Shown here one piece after another: positions 44,940 to 54,135 of a stretch of 64,000 nt of DNA (positions are counted from its first letter, which is position 1; the number at the start of each line of letters is the position of its first letter). This stretch comes from Thalassospira sp. HF15 (GTDB lineage Bacteria; Pseudomonadota; Alphaproteobacteria; Rhodospirillales; Thalassospiraceae): NCBI RefSeq assembly GCF_011806525.1, contig NZ_JAAVKI010000003.1, positions 62,001-126,000 on the forward strand, in the 5' to 3' direction. The position numbers and the translations under genes were made by a program. A model generated the notes under the pieces. It saw nothing but the letters and a program-made list of their open reading frames with translations, was not told where the DNA came from and did not search any database.

Positions 44940-45018
44940 GGGAATGTAAACATGTATGCCCTAAGTCTTGGTTTGGCATTCCGCATGCCTGTTTTGGGGG
45001 CAGAAAGAGGGATTAATT

Positions 45019-45570
45019 ATGTCGCAAACGGTGCATTCCTCCGGCGAACACCAGCCGGACGAGAACCGCAGGGATTTCCTGACCTTGGCGACCACAGCAG
45101 TCGGCGCCGTCGGCGTTGGTTGCGCGTTGTTGCCGTTCGTGGACAGCATGAACCCGTCCAAGGACGTTCTCGCACTTGCCTCGGTTGAGGTTAATCTGGC
45201 CAACATCCCGGTTGGGCAGGCAATTAAGGTCATGTGGCGAGGCAAACCTGTCTTCATCCGCCATCGTACCGAACGCGAAATCAATGAGGCCGAAGAGGTC
45301 GCATTGAACGAACTCGTTGATCCGCAAACGGATGACGCGCGTGTCGAAAAGAAAGAGTGGCTGATTGTTGTCGGCGTCTGCACCCATCTGGGTTGCATTC
45401 CGATGGGCACGGCCACAGGCGAAACCCGTGGTGATTATGATGGCTGGTACTGCCCATGCCATGGCTCGCACTATGATACGTCGGGCCGTATCCGCCGCGG
45501 CCCCGCGCCGTTGAACCTTGTCGTTCCGGAATACGAATTCCTGACCGACACATCGGTCCGGATCGGGTAA
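45019..45570 (+). CDS. petA: Ubiquinol-cytochrome c reductase Rieske iron-sulfur subunit
   Basis: The Rieske subunit passes electrons from ubiquinol to cytochrome c1. The 183-residue protein has a twin-arginine-type N terminus ([18 protein letters not shown]) that remains as membrane anchor, and the 2Fe-2S ligands in CTHLGC and [10 protein letters not shown] chose the ATG at 45019, preceded by AGAGGG; an upstream in-frame GTG/ATG adds 17 non-homologous residues. First gene of petABC; petB starts 11 bp later. Confidence 0.96.
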   Translation: MSQTVHSSGEHQPDENRRDFLTLATTAVGAVGVGCALLPFVDSMNPSKDVLALASVEVNLANIPVGQAIKVMWRGKPVFIRHRTEREINEAEEVALNELVDPQTDDARVEKKEWLIVVGVCTHLGCIPMGTATGETRGDYDGWYCPCHGSHYDTSGRIRRGPAPLNLVVPEYEFLTDTSVRIG

Positions 45571-45581
45571 GGAGCAGGTAG

Positions 45582-46850
45582 ATGAGCGCACCTCAGTGGA
45601 ACAATAAAGTGGTCAAGTGGGTTGACGACCGTCTTCCGGTCATCTCCATGCTGCACCACTCTGCATACGAATATCCGACACCGAAAAACCTGTCCTATAT
45701 GTGGAACTTCGGTTCCCTGGCCGGGTTTGTTCTGGTGACGATGATCCTCTCCGGGATTTTCCTGGTGATGAATTACACCCCGCACACCAGCATGGCGTTC
45801 GAATCTGTCGAACGCATCATGCGTGATGTGAACTACGGGTGGTTGATCCGTTATATCCATATGAACGGCGCATCGATGTTCTTCATCGTTGTGTTCATTC
45901 ACATCTTCCGTGGCCTGTATTACGGGTCATACAAAGCACCGCGTGAAATGCTGTGGTGGATCGGTATCCTGATCCTTCTGGCAATGATGGCGACCGCGTT
46001 CATGGGCTATGTCCTGCCGTGGGGCCAGATGTCCTTCTGGGGTGCAACGGTTATTACCAACCTGTTCTCTGCCTTCCCGATCATTGGCGATCCGCTGGTG
46101 ACCTGGCTTTGGGGTGGTTTCTCGGTTGATAACCCGACGCTGAACCGGTTCTTCTCGCTGCATTACCTGATGCCGTTCGTCATTCTGGGCCTTGTTGTCC
46201 TGCATGTCTGGGCGCTGCACAGCGTGCGGTCGAACAACCCGACCGGCGTTGAAATCAAGACGCCGAAAGACAGCATTCCGTTCCATCCGTACTACACGAT
46301 CAAGGATCTGTACGGTTTGGGCGTATTCCTGATCTTCTTCTCGGCGTTTGTGTTCTTTGCACCGGATTATCTCGGTCACCCGGATAACTACATTCCGGCG
46401 AACCCGCTGGTCACGCCGCCGCACATCGTTCCGGAATGGTACTTCCTGCCGTTCTACGCGATCCTGCGTTCGATCGACTTCACCATCTTTGGCATTCCGG
46501 CAAAACTGCTTGGCGTGCTGGCGATGTTTGCCTCGATCGTGATCCTGTTCGTGATCCCGTGGCTCGATACGTCGAAGGTTCGCAGCTCGAAATTCCGTCC
46601 GGTCTACAAATGGTTCTTCTGGCTGTTTGTCATCGACACCTTCATCCTCGGCTATTGCGGGGCGAAGGCACCGGATGACTACTTCCTGGGTATTCCGGGT
46701 CTGAAGGTCATCGTGATGGGTCAGCTTTCGACGCTGTATTATTTCGTGCACTTCCTTGTGGTGATGCCATTGGTTGGAAAACTTGAACGAACCAAACCAC
46801 TGCCAGCAAGCATCAGTGAATCTGTTTTGAAGGAGGGTGCAAATGCGTAA
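45582..46850 (+). CDS. petB: Cytochrome b of the bc1 complex
   Basis: The membrane subunit carrying both b hemes and the two quinone sites. The 422-residue protein shows eight hydrophobic segments, the paired heme histidines in [21 protein letters not shown] and [22 protein letters not shown], and the Qo-site motif [12 protein letters not shown]. Its 3' end overlaps the petC start by 8 bp, ensuring coupled translation. All core residues look present. Confidence 0.97.
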   Translation: MSAPQWNNKVVKWVDDRLPVISMLHHSAYEYPTPKNLSYMWNFGSLAGFVLVTMILSGIFLVMNYTPHTSMAFESVERIMRDVNYGWLIRYIHMNGASMFFIVVFIHIFRGLYYGSYKAPREMLWWIGILILLAMMATAFMGYVLPWGQMSFWGATVITNLFSAFPIIGDPLVTWLWGGFSVDNPTLNRFFSLHYLMPFVILGLVVLHVWALHSVRSNNPTGVEIKTPKDSIPFHPYYTIKDLYGLGVFLIFFSAFVFFAPDYLGHPDNYIPANPLVTPPHIVPEWYFLPFYAILRSIDFTIFGIPAKLLGVLAMFASIVILFVIPWLDTSKVRSSKFRPVYKWFFWLFVIDTFILGYCGAKAPDDYFLGIPGLKVIVMGQLSTLYYFVHFLVVMPLVGKLERTKPLPASISESVLKEGANA

Positions 46851-47622
46851 GTTCGCACTGACCGCAATTGCTGCCGCCTTCGCGGTAACCGCATTCACTG
46901 GCGGTGCAGCCAAGGCTGCCGGCGGCGATCAGCCGGCACCCGCGGCACAGGATTGGAGCTGGCAGGGTCTGTTTGGCACCTATGACCGTGCCCAGCTGCA
47001 GCGTGGCTTCCAGGTCTTCAAGAACGTTTGTGCCGGCTGTCACAGCCTGCGCTTCATTGCCTTCCGTAACCTTGAAGGCATCGGGTTCAACGAAGACCAG
47101 ATCAAGGCGATTGCAGCGGAGTATGACATCGTGGATGGTCCGAATGACGACGGCGACATGTTCGACCGTCCGGGCATCCCGGCTGATTACTTCCCGTCCC
47201 CGTTCCCGAACGAAAAGGCAGCTGCCGCTTCGAACGGCGGGGCAATTCCGCCGGATCTTTCGCTGATGAACAAGGCACGTGTGGGTGGCCCGGACTATGT
47301 GTTCGGCCTGCTGACCGGCTATGAGGAAGAAGCCCCTGAAGGCTTCGACCTTGCAGACGGCAAGTATTACAACCACTACTTCCCGGGCCATCAGATTTCC
47401 ATGGCACCGCCGCTTTATGATGAAGCGGTCGAGTACACCGATGGAACGCCGATGACCCTGGAACAGCATGCCCGTGACATTGCGGCCTTCCTGAACTGGA
47501 CGGCACAGCCGGAACTTGAAGCCCGCAAAGCGCTTGGCATGAAAGTGATCCTGTTCCTGATCGTGCTGACCGCGATGCTGTATGCGGTCAAACGCAAGAT
47601 CTGGCGCGACGTCGAACACTAG
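46843..47622 (+). CDS. petC: Cytochrome c1 of the bc1 complex
   Basis: Cytochrome c1 receives electrons from the Rieske centre and passes them to cytochrome c. The 259-residue product has a signal peptide ([27 protein letters not shown]), the heme c motif CAGCH in [14 protein letters not shown], the axial methionine in [13 protein letters not shown], and a C-terminal membrane anchor ([22 protein letters not shown]). The ATG at 46843 follows AGGAGGG and overlaps the petB stop. Last gene of the operon, before a strong terminator. Confidence 0.97.
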   Translation: MRKFALTAIAAAFAVTAFTGGAAKAAGGDQPAPAAQDWSWQGLFGTYDRAQLQRGFQVFKNVCAGCHSLRFIAFRNLEGIGFNEDQIKAIAAEYDIVDGPNDDGDMFDRPGIPADYFPSPFPNEKAAAASNGGAIPPDLSLMNKARVGGPDYVFGLLTGYEEEAPEGFDLADGKYYNHYFPGHQISMAPPLYDEAVEYTDGTPMTLEQHARDIAAFLNWTAQPELEARKALGMKVILFLIVLTAMLYAVKRKIWRDVEH

Positions 47623-47648
47623 GACGTTGTGATCAAGACCGATACTGA

Positions 47649-47679
47649 AACAGGCCACCTTCGGGTGGCCTGTTTTTTT
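47649..47679 (+). terminator. Terminator after petC
   Basis: AACAGGCCACC pairs with GGTGGCCTGTT over a short loop and runs into seven T residues, about 28 bp after petC. Confidence 0.9.
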
Positions 47680-47724
47680 GTGTGTCCGGCAAACGTGAGA
47701 ACCGTGTCTTCCTTCAGTGCAACA

Positions 47725-48564
47725 TCAATATGCGAAGTAGGAAACGACGAGGCGGTCTATTTCGCCGCTGTCGCGCATGTCGCGCAGGACCTGATCAAGG
47801 TCATCAGCAAACTGGTCGCGATACGGCCAGTAGTCTTCCGGGTCGGGGCCAAAGGCAACATAGCCGAATTCATGGCCGATGATGGCCACTTCATCAAACA
47901 GGCGTGACGTTGCCCTGTCGACATCAAGTTCCTGCATGGCCGCCAGTATGGCCATGCGTTCATTGACGTAACAATCCACCCGCCCTGCCATCAGGAAACG
48001 CAGGTTGCTTGCCGTGGTGTTGGCTTCTTCAAGCGTGATGTCACCCGCATCAACCATGTCGAAAAATTCGGGTCCGGCCAGACGATAGCCGGCATTATTG
48101 GCAAATCGCGCGCCTTTGAAATCATCCGGGAAGCGATTGAGCTCGTTGCTGTGGGCGTAGTCCTTGCTGCAGATCGCGACCACGGTTTCACGCAGAATCG
48201 GAATGGAATAGCGTTCGATCCAGCTGCGATCAGCACGTTCATAAGGTGGAAAGAAGCCCATGATCGCGCCGTTCTCAAGCAAATCCATTCCCCGGCGGAA
48301 CGGCACACTGACGATATCAAGCCGATAGCCCGGCATGCGATCAAACGCCTCTTGCAATATCCGGACATAGATACCGTCTGCCGTCGTACCATCCAGAAAG
48401 GCATAGGGTTTGTTGCTGTCTTCGGCATAAAGCGTGATGGTTCGGGGGATATTGCTGTTCTGAACCGTTTGGGCTGCGGCCAGAGTGGCCCCAAGCAGCG
48501 CATGCCCGATAAGCATGCTGCCTGCAAACCTGACTGAATTTCGCAACGCGTTCCTGAATTTCAT
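47725..48564 (-). CDS. Periplasmic solute-binding protein, family 3-like (orphan)
   Basis: A 279-residue protein with signal peptide (FAGSMLIGHALLGATLAAAQ) and a family 3 solute-binding fold: TITLYAEDSNKPYAFLDGTTADGIYVRILQEAFDRM at the N terminus and MAGRVDCYVNERMAILAAM in lobe 2. Such proteins bind amino acids or similar small ligands. No transporter genes adjoin it; it lies between petABC and a methyltransferase gene on the opposite strand to petABC. Two cysteines (AICSKD, VDCYVN) may pair in the periplasm. Confidence 0.78.
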   Translation of the reverse strand: MKFRNALRNSVRFAGSMLIGHALLGATLAAAQTVQNSNIPRTITLYAEDSNKPYAFLDGTTADGIYVRILQEAFDRMPGYRLDIVSVPFRRGMDLLENGAIMGFFPPYERADRSWIERYSIPILRETVVAICSKDYAHSNELNRFPDDFKGARFANNAGYRLAGPEFFDMVDAGDITLEEANTTASNLRFLMAGRVDCYVNERMAILAAMQELDVDRATSRLFDEVAIIGHEFGYVAFGPDPEDYWPYRDQFADDLDQVLRDMRDSGEIDRLVVSYFAY

Positions 48565-48629
48565 GGACGTATTATGCAGACAAATCTGTGGTGTCTGTCA
48601 ATTGCGTTGGCGTAACAGCAGGTTTCAAC

Positions 48630-49460
48630 TCAATCTTTGCTTTGCCCAACAGGATGGTCTGATGGCTTCTGGGCATTTGCCGCACGGTCATCATCTGCAT
48701 CTTCGTGCGGTTCGCGGTGCTGCCGGTTGCCATCCGCCGGACGCAATGGCGGAACCGTCACCGGAATATGCACCAGACGACGTTTACGCTGTGGCGTGCC
48801 GGAACTGGCATAAAGCTGCTTGCCGGCCTCGACAATCGAAACGCCGGCAAAGGCCTTAAACAGGCGCGAGCCGATATTTTCAAACATTTGCGACCAGCGC
48901 AGCAAAAGCCGGATGTTGGTTGGCGGCATGAAAAGGGCACGGCTGTGCTGTACGGGCAGAAACATGTTTTCACGCATCAGGTTTTGCAGCTGTGACACGC
49001 TGTAGGGATGGCCAAAGCCAAACGGTGTCTTTTCCGACCACGACCAGAGCGAGCTTCGGTTGGGTGTCACCACCACAATCCGGCCATTGGGGGTCAGCAC
49101 CCGCCAGCACTCGCGCATCAGACGCCGCATGGAATCGGAATGTTCGACCAGATGCACCAACAGGATACGATCAACCGAACTGTCGGGGAGCGGCAACATG
49201 GTTTCTTCGGTAAGCGCCACGCGGTTCTGTTCATCAGGCGGCCAATGTACGCAGCCCTGACGGGCAGGCATAAAGGCCATGACGCGTTCTGCCTCGCCGA
49301 TAAACGGGCGCAAATACGGCGTGGCATAACCAAAGCCCAGCACCCGCATACCCCGGACATCTGACCACATGACGCGCAAACGCCTGCGGATCAGACGCCG
49401 GGCGGCCTGCCCGATGCTGCTGGCATAAAAACGGTGAAGATCAACGACATCCTGACGCAT
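48630..49460 (-). CDS. Class I SAM-dependent methyltransferase, divergent from gloB
   Basis: A 276-residue protein with a methyltransferase-11-like core: VRGMRVLGFGYATPYLRPF in place of the usual GxGxG loop, LPDSSVDRILLVHLVEHSDSMRRLMRECWRVLTPNGRIVVVTPN, and a hydrophilic charged C-terminal tail (HREPHEDADDDRAAN). It is the alphaproteobacterial gene commonly divergent from gloB; the substrate is unknown. The binding-loop glycines are partly replaced, but SAM binding still looks possible. Confidence 0.83.
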   Translation of the reverse strand: MRQDVVDLHRFYASSIGQAARRLIRRRLRVMWSDVRGMRVLGFGYATPYLRPFIGEAERVMAFMPARQGCVHWPPDEQNRVALTEETMLPLPDSSVDRILLVHLVEHSDSMRRLMRECWRVLTPNGRIVVVTPNRSSLWSWSEKTPFGFGHPYSVSQLQNLMRENMFLPVQHSRALFMPPTNIRLLLRWSQMFENIGSRLFKAFAGVSIVEAGKQLYASSGTPQRKRRLVHIPVTVPPLRPADGNRQHREPHEDADDDRAANAQKPSDHPVGQSKD

Positions 49461-49595
49461 GGCGCAAGCCTATCATCCCCTATCGGTCACGGGAATGTTT
49501 TTGCAATCCATGCCGGACGGTTTTGCGTGATTGTTTCAAGACAGAAGTTGCTGCTAGTCTTTGGGCAAAGTGCAATTCAGGTTCAGAGGTACGTT

Positions 49596-50366
49596 ATGGC
49601 CGCCGGTGAAGTGATCGTCATTCCCTGTCTTTCAGATAATTACACCTATCTTGTCCGCTGCCACCGCAGCGAAGTCACCGCCATCATTGATCCGGGCGAA
49701 GCAGCACCTGTGATCGACGCCCTTGAAGAGCGAGACTGGAACCTTGATCTGGTGATCAACACTCATCACCACCATGACCATATCGGTGGCAACGCCGAGC
49801 TGATGGAAGAATACGGTGCCAAATTGCTTGGCCCGACGGCGGAGAAAGCGCGCATTCCGAACATGGATGACACGTGCGGCGAGGGTGATCAGGTTCTGAT
49901 TGGCGATCTGGAAGGTCGGGTGTTTGACGTGCCAGGCCATACCAGCGGCCATATCGCGTTCTATTTCCCGGCGATTACGGCGCTGTTTTCCGGGGACAGC
50001 TTGTTTGCGTTGGGCTGCGGACGCCTGTTTGAAGGCACGCCAGAGCAAATGTGGACCTCTCTTTGCAAATTCCGCAATCTGCCAGCAAGCACCCAGGTCT
50101 ATTGCGGCCATGAATATACGCAGGCCAATGCGAAGTTCGCCAAAACGATTGAACCGAACAACGCGGTTCTGACCGCACGGTGTCAGGATATTGACGGGCT
50201 TCGGGCGCGTAACCTGCCGACCATTCCATCGCGTCTGGATGTGGAACTTGCGACCAATCCGTTCTTGCGCGCCGATGATCCGTCCGTTGCCGAGGCATTG
50301 GGCATGAGCGGCGAAAGCCCGGTTGCGATATTTACCGAGATTCGCAAACGCAAAGACAATTTCTAA
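49596..50366 (+). CDS. gloB: Hydroxyacylglutathione hydrolase (glyoxalase II)
   Basis: GloB hydrolyses S-D-lactoylglutathione to D-lactate and glutathione, the second step of methylglyoxal detoxification. The 256-residue metallo-beta-lactamase-fold protein has the THHHHDH metal motif (residues 56-62), the DVPGHTSGHIAF and FSGDSLFALGCGRLFEGTPEQMW segments and CGHEYTQANAKFA. I chose the ATG at 49596, after AGAGG; a longer in-frame start overlaps the divergent methyltransferase. A DJ-1-like gene 6 kb away may address the same toxin. Confidence 0.95.
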   Translation: MAAGEVIVIPCLSDNYTYLVRCHRSEVTAIIDPGEAAPVIDALEERDWNLDLVINTHHHHDHIGGNAELMEEYGAKLLGPTAEKARIPNMDDTCGEGDQVLIGDLEGRVFDVPGHTSGHIAFYFPAITALFSGDSLFALGCGRLFEGTPEQMWTSLCKFRNLPASTQVYCGHEYTQANAKFAKTIEPNNAVLTARCQDIDGLRARNLPTIPSRLDVELATNPFLRADDPSVAEALGMSGESPVAIFTEIRKRKDNF

Positions 50367-50378
50367 GAAGCGACTGGA

Positions 50379-51626
50379 TCAGGCCATCTGTTTGAACAGA
50401 ACGTTCTGATCAAGCAGATAACGTGAAAACAGGGGCAGGCTGGCCGCACCGATGGCACGTGCGGCACTGCCCACCCGTCCCTGTTCGATATGCGGGCTTT
50501 CGATGCCCTGCAAATCCAGTTCGGAAATTGCGGCACGGGTTGCCGCCACCACCCGTTCACAGACGTCGGCCGGAAAGCCGCCATCGACAATTACCGCTTC
50601 GAAATCGATCACCGAACAGACCGAGGTAATGGCAATTGCCAGACTGCGTGCGGTATGGGCAATCCAAATATCAAGGGTGTTGCCCAAGTCATGCCAATAA
50701 TCGGGATCACGCCACAACATTGCCGGATCGCGACCTTCGCGGGTCAGCATTTGTTCAAGCACGAAGATGGATGCCTGATCGATCAACTGGCTGGGATGGC
50801 CACTACGTGAGGATACCGGCATGGAGCCAAAAGCCCCGGCATTGCCTGTGCGCCCGGCATAAAGCGCCTGGTTCAGCACCACGCCACCACCAATGAACGA
50901 GCCGATAAAGAAATAGGCAAAATCGGAATAGTTCGGGCCAAGGCCAAAGACCAGTTCCGCCCCGCAGGCCGCCGTGGCGTCATTTTGCTGAAAGACCGGA
51001 AATGGCACGATGGCGCCGATGGTGTCGACCAGATCGACCTCGCGCCAGGCATTCATGTCTTCGACCGGGGCACCGACTTCATCGACCCAGTTCCAAAGCT
51101 CAAACGGGGCTGCGATGCCGATTCCGGCGATACGATCAATCTGATTGCGCGAAAGGCCGGTGATGATGTCATCAACCGATTGCCGGACAAAGCGCCGGAT
51201 GCCATCGGGTGTCGGGTATTTGTAGGCTTCGCGCTTGGTCGCACGTACAGAGCCAACGAAATCAAGCAGGATCAATTCGGCACTGCGCCGCCCGATCTTC
51301 AGGCCAAAGGAATAAACCCCGTCGGGATTAAGCGCCATGGGAACCTTAGGCTTGCCAACCTTGCCGCGCACCGGCGTGCCCCGCATCAAAAGGCCGTCCT
51401 GTTCGAGCGCGCGCATGATGACGGAAACGGTCTGGGCAGACAGCCCTGAAAGCCTTGCGATATCGGCCTTGGACAGACCGGCATTGCGGCGCACGAGCGA
51501 CAGCACAAGCCGTTCATTATAGGCGCGCACGCGAAGCTGGTTGGCGCCGCCGCCGGGATGCAACGGACGCGATATGCGATCATCCGCCCCGATATCATCC
51601 GGGTTCGCAGAGATGCTGTCTGACAT
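50379..51626 (-). CDS. frcR: ROK-family transcriptional regulator of the sugar ABC system (FrcR-like)
   Basis: A 415-residue NagC/XylR-type protein: an N-terminal winged helix (LVRRNAGLSKADIARLSGLSAQTVSVIMRALEQDG) followed by a ROK domain with IGIAAPFELW and FIGGGVVLNQALYAGRTGNAGAFGSMP. The cysteine-rich zinc motif CxCGxxGCxE of classic ROK proteins is absent. I chose the ATG at 51626 (GGGAGG upstream). It is divergent from frcBCAK, and a perfect 12-bp inverted repeat lies in the shared spacer. By position it corresponds to the regulator of rhizobial frc genes; the symbol is by context. Confidence 0.8.
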   Translation of the reverse strand: MSDSISANPDDIGADDRISRPLHPGGGANQLRVRAYNERLVLSLVRRNAGLSKADIARLSGLSAQTVSVIMRALEQDGLLMRGTPVRGKVGKPKVPMALNPDGVYSFGLKIGRRSAELILLDFVGSVRATKREAYKYPTPDGIRRFVRQSVDDIITGLSRNQIDRIAGIGIAAPFELWNWVDEVGAPVEDMNAWREVDLVDTIGAIVPFPVFQQNDATAACGAELVFGLGPNYSDFAYFFIGSFIGGGVVLNQALYAGRTGNAGAFGSMPVSSRSGHPSQLIDQASIFVLEQMLTREGRDPAMLWRDPDYWHDLGNTLDIWIAHTARSLAIAITSVCSVIDFEAVIVDGGFPADVCERVVAATRAAISELDLQGIESPHIEQGRVGSAARAIGAASLPLFSRYLLDQNVLFKQMA

Positions 51627-51682
51627 TTGGTCCTCCCACTCAGACATTAGATAGCCTGATTACCGTCCAGAGTGACAGGAAT

Positions 51683-51711
51683 AATTAATAAATCAATCGG
51701 ATTTATTAATT
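51683..51711. promoter_or_regulatory. Operator-like 12-bp perfect inverted repeat in the frcR-frcB spacer
   Basis: AATTAATAAATC-AATCG-GATTTATTAATT. The right arm overlaps TTGACA (51710-51715), a probable -35 of the frcB promoter, so binding of the ROK protein would repress. AT-rich dyads are usual for NagC-like regulators. Confidence 0.6.
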
Positions 51712-51851
51712 GACAGTTTCGCCCATTTGGTGTGTCGTATGGCCCATGCAGGTTGAAGGCCCGGCACAAAAACTGCGCCACGACCTGTTGGAAAACAATC
51801 AAATCAGGCCCAAATGGCCACATATTCAGGTTATGTCCTGGGAGGAAACAA

Positions 51852-52880
51852 ATGAAGAAAGCACTTCTTGGCGCAGCCCTTGGTGCGCTTGCACTTGGTA
51901 TCTCTGCAGCCCCGAACACCGCAAAAGCCGAGGATATCGGCGCCTGCCTCATCACCAAAACCGACATCAACCCGTTCTTTGTGAAAATGAAGGAAGGGGC
52001 GTCTGCCAAGGCCGAAGAACTTGGCATCGATCTTTCGACCTATGCAGGCAAGATTGATGGCGACCACGAAACACAGGTTCAGGCCATCGAATCGTGCATC
52101 GCATCGGGTGCAAAAGGCATCCTTCTGACCGCATCGGACACCAAGGCGATTGTACCGGTCGTCAAAAAGGCGCGTGACGCGGGCCTTCTTGTGATTGCAC
52201 TCGACACGCCGCTTGAACCGATTGACGCGGCCGATGCCACCTTTGCCACCGATAACTTCAAGGCTGGCGAACTGATTGGTCAGTGGGCCGCCGCCAAGCT
52301 GGGTGACAAGGCAGCAGAAGCCAAGATTGCCCTTCTTGACCTGGCACCAAGTGCACCGTCAGTCGATGTCCTGCGCGATCAGGGCTTCATGAAAGGATTC
52401 GGGATCGACATCAAGGACCCCAACAAGATCGGGGACGAGGATGACGACCGGATCGTCGGCCATGACGTGACCAATGGTAACGAGGAAGGCGGCCGTACCG
52501 CGATGGAAAACCTGATGCAGCGCGATTCTGACATCAATGTGGTTTACACCATCAACGAACCGGCAGCAGCCGGCGCGTATGAGGCGCTGAAATCGTTTGG
52601 CATGGAAGAGGGCGTTCTGATCGTATCAGTCGATGGCGGCTGCCCGGGTGTTGCCAACGTCAAGGATGGCGTGATTGGTGCGACCTCGCAGCAATATCCG
52701 CTGTTGATGGCATCCAAAGGCATTGAGGCGATCAAGGCATGGGCTGATAGCGGCGAAAAACCGCAGAACAGCCAGGGCCTTAACTTCTATAACACTGGCG
52801 TGAACCTTGTAACCGATCAGCCGGTCGACGGTGTGCCGTCGATTGACGTTGCCGAGGGCATGGATCGTTGCTGGGGTTAA
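51852..52880 (+). CDS. frcB: Sugar ABC transporter substrate-binding protein (FrcB-like)
   Basis: A 342-residue periplasmic binding protein of the ribose/fructose (peripla_BP_4) class. The signal peptide [20 protein letters not shown] is cleaved near NTAKAED; the mature part shows [56 protein letters not shown] and [16 protein letters not shown]. The frcBCAK gene set in rhizobia takes up fructose, also mannose and ribose. GGGAGGAAACAA precedes the ATG at 51852. A GC-rich hairpin follows the gene. Confidence 0.9.
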   Translation: MKKALLGAALGALALGISAAPNTAKAEDIGACLITKTDINPFFVKMKEGASAKAEELGIDLSTYAGKIDGDHETQVQAIESCIASGAKGILLTASDTKAIVPVVKKARDAGLLVIALDTPLEPIDAADATFATDNFKAGELIGQWAAAKLGDKAAEAKIALLDLAPSAPSVDVLRDQGFMKGFGIDIKDPNKIGDEDDDRIVGHDVTNGNEEGGRTAMENLMQRDSDINVVYTINEPAAAGAYEALKSFGMEEGVLIVSVDGGCPGVANVKDGVIGATSQQYPLLMASKGIEAIKAWADSGEKPQNSQGLNFYNTGVNLVTDQPVDGVPSIDVAEGMDRCWG

Positions 52881-52906
52881 TCCTGAACTGATCCCGATCT
52901 GCTTCG

Positions 52907-52937
52907 AAGGAGGGCAGTATTATACCCTGCCCTCCTT
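52907..52937 (+). terminator. Intercistronic hairpin between frcB and frcC
   Basis: AAGGAGGGCAG pairs perfectly with CTGCCCTCCTT over a 9-nt loop but is not followed by a T-run. It may stabilise the frcB mRNA or partly terminate, giving more binding protein than permease. Confidence 0.55.
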
Positions 52938-53052
52938 GTCCCACTTTGCTTTACACTTGGTATGTCATGCGAACCAGCCACCAGAGCCGGGCGGGTGACG
53001 GTAAACGGATCAGGAATGCCTGAACCAGTTTTGACCAGGTCCGGAGGAAACG

Positions 53053-54135
53053 ATGAGCGAGACACCCAAATCGTCGCGCCAGAAACAGGAGTTCGAGCAC
53101 GCGCTTGACTCCAGCGACAGCAACGTCGCGCAATTCGACCATAAACACCGCAGTCTTTTTGACAGTGTGCAGCACTTCCTGCATGGCAACCCGACTATGG
53201 TGCCGGTCATTGTTCTGATATTTTCGATCATCATTTTCGGCTTTGTTGCCGGCAATAAATTCTTTTCGCCCTTTAACCTGTCGCTGATCATGCAGCAGGT
53301 GTCGATTATCGGTATTCTGGCCGCGGCGCAAAGCCTTGTGATCCTGACAGCCGGCATTGACCTTTCGGTCGGTGCGATCATGGTTCTGATGTCGGTCATC
53401 ATGGGACAGCTTGCCGTGACAATCGGCATCCCGGCCCCGATTGCCATTGTGATTGGCTGTATCGGCGGGATCTGCGCCGGCGGACTGAACGGGTTTCTTG
53501 TAACCCGCATCAAATTGCCGCCCTTCATCGTCACACTGGGCACGTGGAATATTTTCTTTGCGCTCAACCTGTGGCTTTCGGGCGCGCAATCGATCAGAAG
53601 CCAGACCCTGGATGAAATCGCACCGCTTTTGAAATTCTTTGGCGAAAGCATTGCTCTTGGCGGGGCGCGGATCACCTATGGCTCGATCCTGATGTTGGTG
53701 ATTTTTGCCGTACTTTGGTACATCCTGAACCACACCAGTTGGGGACGGCATGTTTATGCCATCGGTGATGACAAGGAAGCCGCCGAGCTTTCCGGCATTC
53801 GCACCAACCGAACGCTGATCATGGTTTATTGCCTGGCCGGGCTTGTTTGCGCCATTGGCGCGTGGGCATCGATCGGGCGTGTTGGGTCTGTCTCGCCGCA
53901 AAGTTTTCAGGAAGCCAACCTTCAATCAATTACCGCAGTTGTGATCGGCGGGATTTCGCTGTTTGGCGGGCGCGGATCGATCATTGGCCCGCTGATCGGG
54001 GCGTTGATTGTTGGTGTGTTTAATTCCGGCCTCAGACTGGCGGGTGTGGATGTTCTCTGGCAGGTCTTTGCCATTGGCTGGCTGACCATTATTGCCGTGG
54101 CCATTGACCAGTGGATCAGAAAGGTGTCGTCATGA
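53053..54135 (+). CDS. frcC: Sugar ABC transporter permease (FrcC-like)
   Basis: A 360-residue inner-membrane permease of the RbsC/FrcC class with about ten hydrophobic segments. Motifs include LVILTAGIDLSVGAIM, GGLNGFLVTRIKLPPFIVTLGTWNIFFALNLW and the EAA-like SIGRVGSVSPQSFQEANLQSITAVVIGGISLFGGRG. The first 55 residues are hydrophilic. GGAGGAAACG precedes the ATG. Its stop overlaps the frcA start (ATGA). Confidence 0.92.
   Translation: MSETPKSSRQKQEFEHALDSSDSNVAQFDHKHRSLFDSVQHFLHGNPTMVPVIVLIFSIIIFGFVAGNKFFSPFNLSLIMQQVSIIGILAAAQSLVILTAGIDLSVGAIMVLMSVIMGQLAVTIGIPAPIAIVIGCIGGICAGGLNGFLVTRIKLPPFIVTLGTWNIFFALNLWLSGAQSIRSQTLDEIAPLLKFFGESIALGGARITYGSILMLVIFAVLWYILNHTSWGRHVYAIGDDKEAAELSGIRTNRTLIMVYCLAGLVCAIGAWASIGRVGSVSPQSFQEANLQSITAVVIGGISLFGGRGSIIGPLIGALIVGVFNSGLRLAGVDVLWQVFAIGWLTIIAVAIDQWIRKVSS

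Larger units (their letters stand above)
44409..45018. other. 610-bp region upstream of petA
   Basis: No supported gene. It contains the tetR operator (44430-44444), a strong promoter overlapped by an inverted repeat (44856-44884) and an FNR/FixK box (44926-44939). A hairpin CCTATT / AATAGG lies near 44700. The remainder looks like ordinary non-coding sequence. Confidence 0.5.

Noticed and set aside
44922..45188. 88-codon frame upstream of petA
   Set aside because: It overlaps the FNR box region and petA in another frame, with a composition typical of a shadow frame.
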